Source: Marinobacter salicampi
GTDB taxonomy: Bacteria; Pseudomonadota; Gammaproteobacteria; Pseudomonadales; Oleiphilaceae
NCBI RefSeq assembly: GCF_011074795.1
Contig: NZ_JAAMPF010000007.1
Location: forward strand, 1 to 48,668
Direction: 5' to 3'
DNA: 48,668 nt
In this document: piece after piece, positions 43,061-48,668 of the stretch
Layout of the letters: every line of letters starts with the position of its first letter
Position numbering within the stretch: position 1 is the first letter of the stretch
The notes under the pieces: model-generated
Seen by the model: the letters and a program-made list of their open reading frames with translations, nothing else
Told to the model about the DNA's origin: nothing
The model's database searches: none
Program-made: the position numbers and the translations under genes

Positions 43061-43098
43061 AGCGGGCGCCTGTACTCATGGGTATAATGGCGCCCGCT
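43061..43098 (+). promoter_or_regulatory. Inverted repeat around the tRNA promoter -10
   Basis: AGCGGGCGCC (43061-43070) and GGCGCCCGCT (43089-43098) form a perfect 10-bp inverted repeat. The 18-base loop contains TATAAT (43083-43088), the likely -10 for the tRNA gene 34 bases downstream. The same stem could end rpoD transcription, but there is no T tract. It may link the end of rpoD to tRNA promoter activity. Confidence 0.6.
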
Positions 43099-43121
43099 GC
43101 ACTCCTGTACAGCGCTGTTTC

Positions 43122-43198
<77 letters not shown>

Positions 43199-43221
43199 CT
43201 ATCTCCCGCCGAACAACTTTC

Positions 43222-43330
43222 ATGGTAGTTAAACCATAAATTGTCCGTTTTGGCCAAGTTATGGTTGACTAGTTAACCAAAAATGTCCGCTTTGAGTGTG
43301 TAGGGGCGCTGAGGTCGCAAAGCGAACATT
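43222..43330. repeat. Series of inverted repeats downstream of the tRNA
   Basis: Three inverted repeats follow the tRNA: ATGGT-N6-ACCAT (43222-43237); TGGTTGACTAGTTAACCA (43262-43279), a palindrome broken at one base pair; and AATGTCCGCTTTG (43282-43294) with CAAAGCGAACATT (43318-43330), complementary at 12 of 13 positions. TTGTCCGTTTTG (43241-43252) is a direct partial copy of the third motif. The gap from 43199 to 43437 has no gene. It may be a remnant of an element or a regulatory region of a lost gene. Confidence 0.6.
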
Positions 43331-43437
43331 CAGATTAGGGAAAATTTTAAGCTGCGATGGTGGCCGAATTCATGACCCTGCCCCTTGCATGCCAAGGCGT
43401 TATAGTAATCAGCTCAGCCCGACTATATGGTGCGCCG

Positions 43438-43571
43438 CTAGAGTGCCGAAACCCATGTTAGCGGCGCGGCCAGAATGGCCAGACGGCCAACACGCCGGAA
43501 TTCGCCGAACGTCAGGTCCATGCCGCCTTCGAACAGGATGATGGCAACGCACGTTGACACCTCGAGGGCGG
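43438..43571 (-). pseudogene. Fragment of a cation:proton antiporter gene (NhaP/CPA1-like)
   Basis: Reading the minus strand from 43570 to a TAG at 43438-43440 gives about 43 codons. They contain CVAIILFEGGMDLTF, then FRRVGRLAIL and PLTWVSAL. The FEGG segment and the RVGR that follows are typical of the early membrane part of CPA1 antiporters. It lacks a start, most of the protein and the later helices. It lies directly after the amidoligase fragment and reads in the same direction, as if a cluster lost its distal part. Confidence 0.6.
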
Positions 43572-44161
43572 TTAATGGTCGAGCCATTTGGTATCCACGA
43601 CCGTGGCCCATTTACTGAATATTCCCTTGAGCGGGCTTCCCAGGAAATCGAGATAGGCTTCGCAGCAGGCCTGCAAACGGTTTTCATCCGCAGCTAAGCG
43701 TTCAACTTCAACCCGGTCGTTCCAGGCCACATGAAGTCCCCAGTCGGGCTCGTCGACTTTGCAATCCGGCAGTCGGTAATGGAAGGTAGGCCGGGCCTTG
43801 ATCAACGTGTCATTCGTTGCGGCGCGGACCCGCTCCTCATCCAGGAACATGAAAAGTGGCAACATGTCGAGCGCACGGTTGCGGGTTGGATTGTCGGCGA
43901 GAGAAATCGACGTCGGCACGCACTAACAGCCAGTCGTAAAGACACATAAATGCTTTGAGGCAAGCGGTGATCATTCTAGCCTCGTGGCTCGGTAATTCAG
44001 GATTGAATTGCATGCCGAAGGCATTAAAAATGCTTTGCGAGGTACCCTTTGCGCCGGTTTCACGTAGATAGCTGATCAGCGCTTCAACCTCAGACTTGCT
44101 TACGCGCTTCCAGCATCAGTGTTGTGCGCTGATCGCAAATGCCCTCGCGTCTAACGAAATC
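43572..44161 (-). pseudogene. Frameshifted and internally deleted amidoligase gene
   Basis: Three minus-strand reading frames together give one amidoligase-like protein. The first contains DFVRREGICDQRTTLMLEARK (near 44161-44100). The second contains SEVEALISYLRETGAKG and SHEARMITACLKAFMCLYDW (to about 43900). The third contains DNPTRNRALDMLPLFMFLDEERVR and RPTFHYRLPDCKVDEPDWGL and ends at a TAA at 43572. Frame shifts occur near 44097 and near 43900, and the second junction also appears to lack a stretch between DFSRR and NPTRN. The family (amidoligase enzyme, COOH-NH2 ligase fold) forms amide bonds. No single start-to-stop frame covers it, so the gene is dead. The open frame 43572-43919 is only its tail. 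Confidence 0.75.
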
Positions 44162-44166
44162 AGGAG

Positions 44167-44712
44167 CTATTTCACTGGGTGATTGCTTCGACGTTCGCCT
44201 AAACGGGTTTTTATTTTCCAGTAAGCGAATCCGAGCAAGCCGAATAGAAATAGCAAGAAAACCACATTAAAGATCGGGAACGGCTCGGATCTTGTGCTGG
44301 TTTTTTCTATGCTGACTAGATTGGGAAAGGCTGAAATCAGCCGGATACGCCAGCCATAGTATTGAATCAGGGCAAGCTGGTTGCTGTCTTTACTCAACTG
44401 CTGGGCCTTTGCCTGGACATCCGCCGAATCGAATTTAAAATACCAGGGAAATCCGAACCCGGTATCAGCATTGCGAAATACGCTTACATCAACAGAGTTA
44501 TCGGGTTCGCCCGCGTTGATGAAGTACACATCACGGGTAGGACCATCAGCGACGTTATCTGAATTGATCACACCTTGAGCATCCATGCGCTTTACTTCCA
44601 CCCCGTTAATCACGACCACAGCATGTTTAGGCAAGAAGTAATGTAACGTTGCTCCAATCCCCAGCAGTACCACCACCAGAAAACCTATCCCGATTGCTTT
44701 TAATTTCTTCAT
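44167..44712 (-). CDS. DUF1523 family membrane protein
   Basis: A 181-residue protein. It has an N-terminal membrane helix (IGIGFLVVVLLGIGATLHYFL), a periplasmic beta-rich middle (VVVINGVEVKRMD; RDVYFIN; SVFRNADTGFGFPWYFKFDSADVQ), and a second membrane helix near the C-terminus (about 150-168), followed by a basic tail. The central part matches the DUF1523 family, whose role is unknown. Its stop lies six bases from the amidoligase fragment on the same strand. The start ATG is followed by MKKLKAIG, and no partner gene is obvious upstream. Confidence 0.8.
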   Translation of the reverse strand: MKKLKAIGIGFLVVVLLGIGATLHYFLPKHAVVVINGVEVKRMDAQGVINSDNVADGPTRDVYFINAGEPDNSVDVSVFRNADTGFGFPWYFKFDSADVQAKAQQLSKDSNQLALIQYYGWRIRLISAFPNLVSIEKTSTRSEPFPIFNVVFLLFLFGLLGFAYWKIKTRLGERRSNHPVK

Positions 44713-44765
44713 TAAAAAAGGCTCTTCACAGGCAAGCTCAGTCTCTGCTTACGCAGCATAAGACA

Positions 44766-44799
44766 CTAACAATCGGCCCATCCTGGCGCCGATTGTTAG
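44766..44799 (-). terminator. Perfect 12-bp inverted repeat, probable terminator or 3' stabiliser
   Basis: CTAACAATCGGC and GCCGATTGTTAG form a perfect 12-bp stem with a 10-base loop. It lies 23 bases beyond the stop of the coiled-coil gene at 44822 and before the DUF1523 gene. Only a short T-rich sequence follows on the minus strand (TGTCTT), so termination is plausible but not certain. Confidence 0.6.
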
Positions 44800-44821
44800 C
44801 AATCTAGGTTTCTCGGGAAAC

Positions 44822-45109
44822 TTATTTGAAGCGAGAGGTAGCAGAACTGAACGCGCTGCTTACCGAATCCCAGGCGCTATCAACGCCAGCTTTAAGATCT
44901 TCCCAGGCATCGTCGCCAGCTTCACTCATTTCGTCGAGTTTCTTGCTAACGTCGTTTTTCATCGATTTCAGTTCATCGATCTGCTTGTAGTATTCCTGCT
45001 GGGCATCCGCTTCTTTGGTATCGGCTTTGGCTTTCAGCTTATCAATCTCCGCATTCCACTCGTCGAGCTTGGCCTGAAGTTTTTTTACGTATGTATCTTT
45101 CATGCTCAT
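44822..45109 (-). CDS. Small coiled-coil protein of unknown function
   Basis: A 95-residue, highly charged protein that is helical throughout. Residues about 8-65 follow a heptad pattern (KLQAKLDEWNAEIDKLKAKA and KQIDELKSMKNDVSKKLDEM). The C-terminal part (AWEDLKAGVDSAWDSVSSAF) contains tryptophan/serine repeats that recall LEA/CsbD-like or amphipathic phage-shock helper segments. There is no signal peptide or membrane segment. I chose the ATG at 45109, because AGGG lies eight bases upstream; the frame's first ATG at 45133 lacks a site. Function unknown; such proteins are often stress-related, which is only a guess here. Confidence 0.7.
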   Translation of the reverse strand: MSMKDTYVKKLQAKLDEWNAEIDKLKAKADTKEADAQQEYYKQIDELKSMKNDVSKKLDEMSEAGDDAWEDLKAGVDSAWDSVSSAFSSATSRFK

Positions 45110-45257
45110 TATCTTAACCCTGTAAGCGCACACTCTAGTAGGTGCAGTGACTCTGCATCATCATCTATCCATGGCAAGCCACTGGCTGAATTGAATTTAC
45201 TCCCGGCCCCCAGACTAATCAACGTTTATTACAGCTCAGCCAGAGGCACCTCGGAAA

Positions 45258-46745
45258 CTACTCATCAGCCACCTTTTTGAGCCATTCCACGCCAAAGCGC
45301 ACACCAAAACCCTGCAAGTCTGTCGGTATCTGCGCGAGCCCACCCGGATGAGTGCCGGAAGAGGCCATGTCTACGTGCACCCAACCGATTTCTTTGTCCA
45401 CAAAACGGCCAAGCAACCGTGCTGCATAGATATGATCACCGGGGCCTTTGGTTCTGCATTGCAGGGTATCGGCCACTTTCGACTCGAGATCTTCATCGTA
45501 ATCATCCTCGTAAGGGAAGGGCCAGACCCTTTCACCGCAACGTTCGCCCGCCTGGATTAGTGGCTCGACCCATTCCCGGCGATTGGTTACCACACCAGCC
45601 ATCCTTTGCCCCAGTGCGGCTCCAACGGTGCCCGTGAGCGTTGCATAATCAACGATTACGCGCGGTTTTCCACGGGACACCAGCCCGAGAGTATCCGATA
45701 GAACCATTCGGCCTTCAGCATCGGTATTGATGAGCTCGATCGTAGTACCGTCCATGGCAGTAATAACATCGTTACATTTCACTGCGCGCGAACCGATATG
45801 GTTCTCCGCCAGTGCCAGCCAGCAATCCACCGGCTGATCAAAGTTCATACGAGTTACGGCGAGGAAAGCACCCAGCGCCACGGCACTGCCCTGCATATCG
45901 CCATGCATGCCCAGCATACTGCCGCCCACTTTCAGGTTGCTGCCACCGGTGTCGAAACAGATACCTTTACCGACCAGTGCGAGCGGTTTGCCCTCAGCCC
46001 CCGGCGGGCGGTATTGAAGATGCAGTATGCCTGCGTCCCTGACCGGGCTGGCCTCAACAACGGAAAGAAAGGCGCCGGCGCCCAGCTCCTCCAGTTTATC
46101 CCGGTCATAGAACTCCGATTTCCAGCCTTCCTGGCGGGCTAGGGATTCGGCGAAATCACGGTAAATGCCCGGAGTCAGGTAATTGCCCGGCAAATGGGTT
46201 AACCAGCGAGCCAGGTTATTGCCTTCAGCCGTTGCTTCAGCGTATCCAAAATCAGCGTTACCAAGGCCCCCGAAATAGCTCATGGCTTTGAGGCTATTTG
46301 GCTCGGAGGCTTTGCCCGTAATTTTCGGCAACTGGAAAAGCGCTGCATGGGCCGCTGCCAGGAGGGCCTCAGCCATCGCACCTGCGGCCACCTCATCATC
46401 AAGCAGGCAAAGGACGTTTATTTCCTCCACCCGGTCAGCAATCAGAGGCCCGATAGCCTTGCGCGCCAGAGTCAGTGCCTTGAATGTCTGAAGTTGATCC
46501 GCCACGAACACAACCGCCGCTCTCTCACCTCCGGGCATGGAGAGAACCACCGGGTTGGCCGTTTTCGGATGGGCTGAAAGACGCTCTCCCAGAGCGTCGG
46601 ACCAGGGCGTATTATCGATCACTTTCCGATCCGCATCAGGCACAAGGAGGACCACGCCGGATCCGGGCTTGAAGTCCCAGGCAGCGGGAATCGGTTGGTC
46701 TTTCTGGATCGACAATGGCGATAATCCGGGGAATTCTGGCTTCAT
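45258..46745 (-). CDS. Leucyl aminopeptidase family (M17) protein
   Basis: A 495-residue cytoplasmic dizinc aminopeptidase. The N-terminal 165 residues form the variable macro-like domain. The catalytic domain keeps all signature elements: VGKGICFDTGGSNLK, with the metal-binding lysine and aspartate and the catalytic lysine; the metal aspartate in MHGDMQGS; and NTDAEGRM, with the aspartate, glutamate and catalytic arginine. It is probably active and removes N-terminal residues from peptides, but specificity cannot be read from sequence. It is a distinct subgroup from PepA, since GGISIK is GGSNLK here. It is divergent from the metallopeptidase gene. Confidence 0.93.
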   Translation of the reverse strand: MKPEFPGLSPLSIQKDQPIPAAWDFKPGSGVVLLVPDADRKVIDNTPWSDALGERLSAHPKTANPVVLSMPGGERAAVVFVADQLQTFKALTLARKAIGPLIADRVEEINVLCLLDDEVAAGAMAEALLAAAHAALFQLPKITGKASEPNSLKAMSYFGGLGNADFGYAEATAEGNNLARWLTHLPGNYLTPGIYRDFAESLARQEGWKSEFYDRDKLEELGAGAFLSVVEASPVRDAGILHLQYRPPGAEGKPLALVGKGICFDTGGSNLKVGGSMLGMHGDMQGSAVALGAFLAVTRMNFDQPVDCWLALAENHIGSRAVKCNDVITAMDGTTIELINTDAEGRMVLSDTLGLVSRGKPRVIVDYATLTGTVGAALGQRMAGVVTNRREWVEPLIQAGERCGERVWPFPYEDDYDEDLESKVADTLQCRTKGPGDHIYAARLLGRFVDKEIGWVHVDMASSGTHPGGLAQIPTDLQGFGVRFGVEWLKKVADE

Positions 46746-46879
46746 TTTTGAAGCTCCTTTGGGGGCTGAAAATATAGGTATAACTATAGTTGGTTTTCCG
46801 GTGCAGACAGGTCTATAAATCAGCTTTCATTACAAGAATTTTGCTGCATGTCGCAGCAGGAAAGGAGCTCTCTCAAGAT

Positions 46880-47845
46880 ATGAAGGCATTCACTAATCCG
46901 GTTGGTTCCGGCACCCTTTGGTTTCATAACCTTACTACCGCCGAAGGCACTCCCGTTGCCTACGACCCACAAGCGCGGGCTTTCGTGCCCATGCCTCCGT
47001 TCTGTGCGAATCGCGAGGTCATTGGCTGCAACTGGATCGCGCCTGAGGAAGGCGCCTTCTGCCGATCCTGTGCCATGACGGCACTGGCACCGGCCCCGGA
47101 AATTCCCAATGCCATTCCCAATTGGGCAGAAACAGAAGCAGCAAAGCGTTGGGTAATCGATAACCTGGGCCGCTGGCACTGGTTCAGGCCGGAAGATCCG
47201 GGAACCAGACCGGTTTTCCATATGCTCGCTGACGGTCACACGATTGCTGGCATGGGACATGGCGACGGCGTGGTCACCATCAGCGTTTCCGAGGCCGATC
47301 CCGTTGTCAGGGTCACTCGCAGGGAAGCCCTGGACGAGCCTTACCGAACCATGATCGGGCATATGCGCCATGAGATTGCTCACATGCTCTGGTGGCGGCT
47401 GAGTTTGCGTGAGGACTTTTTAACCGCTTTCCGCGAGATGTTTGGAGATGAACGTGCCGACTATCAGGCTGCCCTCAAGAAGCATTACGATCAGGGTCCG
47501 TCCCAGGACTGGGAGCTGTTTTACCTGACGTCATACGCCTCTGCGCATCCCCATGAGGATTTTGCAGAGACAGCGGCACACCTTCTGCATCTGACCGACA
47601 TTACGGACAGCTTCGTAGCAACTGGCCTGACTTCGCCTGAAATGCCAAGCCACAACTGGGATCCGTACTCAGAGCCGGACACGGCCAAGTTGGTTCATGT
47701 AGCCGCGACGCTCGCCACACGAATCAATCATGTGAACCGCTCCATGGGCCTGGCAGATATCTATCCGTTCGTACTCTCGGAAGCCGCCCACCGTAAACTT
47801 GCCTTTGTACATGACTGGTTACGCCGCGGGGCCCAAGGGCTTTGA
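46880..47845 (+). CDS. Putative zinc-binding metallopeptidase (zinc-ribbon plus Peptidase_Mx-like)
   Basis: A 321-residue cytoplasmic protein. An N-terminal zinc ribbon has cysteines in FCANREVIGCNW and FCRSCAM. The peptidase domain has the HExxH site H164-E165-H168 (RHEIAHMLWW) and a later HPHEDFAETAAHLLH, whose E is a likely third ligand. I recognise the general family of putative zinc-binding metallopeptidases often found near transglutaminase or ATP-grasp genes, but the substrate is unknown. I chose ATG 46880, which is preceded by AAAGGAG 12 bases away; the frame from 46790 adds 30 unsupported residues. An ATP-grasp gene begins 160 bases downstream. Confidence 0.85.
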   Translation: MKAFTNPVGSGTLWFHNLTTAEGTPVAYDPQARAFVPMPPFCANREVIGCNWIAPEEGAFCRSCAMTALAPAPEIPNAIPNWAETEAAKRWVIDNLGRWHWFRPEDPGTRPVFHMLADGHTIAGMGHGDGVVTISVSEADPVVRVTRREALDEPYRTMIGHMRHEIAHMLWWRLSLREDFLTAFREMFGDERADYQAALKKHYDQGPSQDWELFYLTSYASAHPHEDFAETAAHLLHLTDITDSFVATGLTSPEMPSHNWDPYSEPDTAKLVHVAATLATRINHVNRSMGLADIYPFVLSEAAHRKLAFVHDWLRRGAQGL

Positions 47846-47894
47846 GTAGACGATAAGTGAAAGACCTTAGGTACAATCCACCTTCGAATTTAGT

Positions 47895-47922
47895 TTGCAA
47901 ATGCAATAGTTGCACATATATT
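47895..47922 (+). promoter_or_regulatory. Candidate promoter for the ATP-grasp gene
   Basis: TTGCAA (47895-47900) and TATATT (47917-47922) lie 16 bases apart, matching consensus at four and five of six positions. The region is A/T-rich. A pair CCTTCG (47881-47886) and CGAAGG (47928-47933) brackets it as an inverted repeat and could be an operator. Confidence 0.4.
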
Positions 47923-48005
47923 TCGAGCGAAGGCCGGGATCGTGATTAGCCAAGAAAAATGTCAACGTTTCCGATGCCTTATTGCAAATAAAAAGGAGTT
48001 ATAAC

Positions 48006-48668
48006 ATGGCGATTACACCTGAATCAGAAATGTCGCCGGAAGTGCTGGCCTGGCGCGACCCGGAAATGCCCTCAGTCAAGGGCACCGAAAAGTCGAAAGA
48101 CCCAAACAAGGGCTACATCGCCCTGCTCGGCTGGAGCGTTAACGCCATCAAGGCGGCACAGAACTTTGACCGTCGCTACATTGTCGTTGCGCCTGAGTGG
48201 GCCACGGATTTCTGTAAAGCGAACAACATCCCTTTCATAGCATGGGATTTTATTCGCCTTAATGATCGCTCCATGGAGATCGCCACAAGGCTGAAAGAAG
48301 AAGGCGTGGATGTTGCCATCCCGCTGTTTGAAGAAACCGTTGAGTGGTCCGGTGCGATTAACTCTGTGCTGATGGACAGCCCGCGCATGTACGGACAGTC
48401 CATTCTGTTCCGCGACAAGGCCTTGATGAAGCGCCGCGCCCAGCTTGGCGGCATCCGCGTGGGCATCTTCGAGGAAGCTCACGAAAAAGAAGACATCGTC
48501 CGCTTCATGAAGCGCGTCAACCAGACCCTGCTCAAACTCGACGGCGACCCGGATGACCCGATTCACGTCAAGGCATTCGACAAGGCGGGCTGCCTGGGCC
48601 ACCGTATGATCCGTACGCTGGAAGAAATTGACCAGATACCGAACGAGGAATATCCACTGCTGATGGAA
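48006..48668 (+). CDS. ATP-grasp domain protein, cut by window end
   Basis: The first 221 codons of a protein that continues past the window. No stop occurs in this frame from ATG 48006 to the end. A strong AAGGAG lies seven bases upstream. The sequence (GYIALLGWSVNAIKAAQNFD, then FIAWDFIRLNDRS and VAIPLFEETVEW) has the Rossmann-like N-terminal part of ATP-grasp ligases. LFRDKALMKRRAQLGGIRVG matches the start of the ATP-binding half (RDK...MK). It most likely ligates a carboxylate to an amine, but the substrate cannot be told. A reverse frame at 48072-48602 is its shadow. Confidence 0.85.
   Translation, partial: MAITPESEMSPEVLAWRDPEMPSVKGTEKSKDPNKGYIALLGWSVNAIKAAQNFDRRYIVVAPEWATDFCKANNIPFIAWDFIRLNDRSMEIATRLKEEGVDVAIPLFEETVEWSGAINSVLMDSPRMYGQSILFRDKALMKRRAQLGGIRVGIFEEAHEKEDIVRFMKRVNQTLLKLDGDPDDPIHVKAFDKAGCLGHRMIRTLEEIDQIPNEEYPLLME

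Noticed and set aside
43731..43949. Plus-strand frame in the amidoligase remnant
   Set aside because: It runs against the direction of the recognisable amidoligase segments and has no features.
48072..48602. Reverse frame opposite the ATP-grasp gene
   Set aside because: Shadow of the partial ATP-grasp gene, which has a strong ribosome binding site and family motifs.

Overview
The window looks like a chromosomal segment of a marine gammaproteobacterium close to Marinobacter and the wider Pseudomonadales. The genus is inferred from gene order and protein style, because no search could be run. Base composition is fairly uniform. Almost every gene is a conserved housekeeping gene, and no insertion sequence, prophage or CRISPR array was seen. 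Most start codons were re-chosen from ribosome binding sites or family N-termini, with several GTG and TTG starts and one apparent ATC start (thiD).

Layout. 1-6880: tyrS, a divergent M23 murein peptidase with anmK, then erpA, a bactofilin, a coiled-coil membrane protein and argC. 7069-12155: a ClC-type anion channel with CBS domains, hemJ, thiD, thiE, hemL. 12228-15631 (minus): a TPR/beta-barrel outer-membrane protein, then an ECF sigma factor, its zf-HC2 anti-sigma and a secreted Gly-Arg-Pro-Asp repeat protein. 15898-19799: a DUF4382 lipoprotein facing lpoP-mrcB (PBP1b and its likely lipoprotein activator). 19916-23491: a kinase-like/P-loop fusion, a pentapeptide protein, an ABM protein, a Rieske protein and sfsA. 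23702-35880: dksA, gluQ, cbrX, cbrA, cbrB, a CrcZ-like RNA, pcnB, folK, panB, panC, pgi. 35896-38631: a second folK with folB, plsY and tsaD. 38933-43198: the macromolecular synthesis block rpsU-dnaG-rpoD and a tRNA with CAU anticodon. 43199-44166: a decayed patch with inverted repeats and fragments of an antiporter and an amidoligase. 44167-48668: a DUF1523 protein, a small coiled-coil protein, an M17 aminopeptidase, a zinc metallopeptidase and the start of an ATP-grasp protein cut by the window edge.

The most notable signal is the noncoding gap between cbrB and pcnB (29856-30551). It carries TGTTAC/GTAACA half-sites for a CbrB-like activator, a sigma-54 promoter, and a transcript of about 360 nt with four identical AACAAAAACAA tracts and a terminator. 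This is the layout of the Pseudomonas CbrAB-CrcZ carbon catabolite repression circuit, in which CrcZ soaks up Hfq/Crc. The sensor kinase, its regulator, the small cbrX gene and the RNA all lie together here, so the window appears to encode a complete CrcZ-type switch. Smaller points of interest are a ClC protein with channel-like residues, two FolK paralogs 4 kb apart, the ECF regulon with a repeat protein, inverted repeats around several promoters, and the decayed amidoligase locus.
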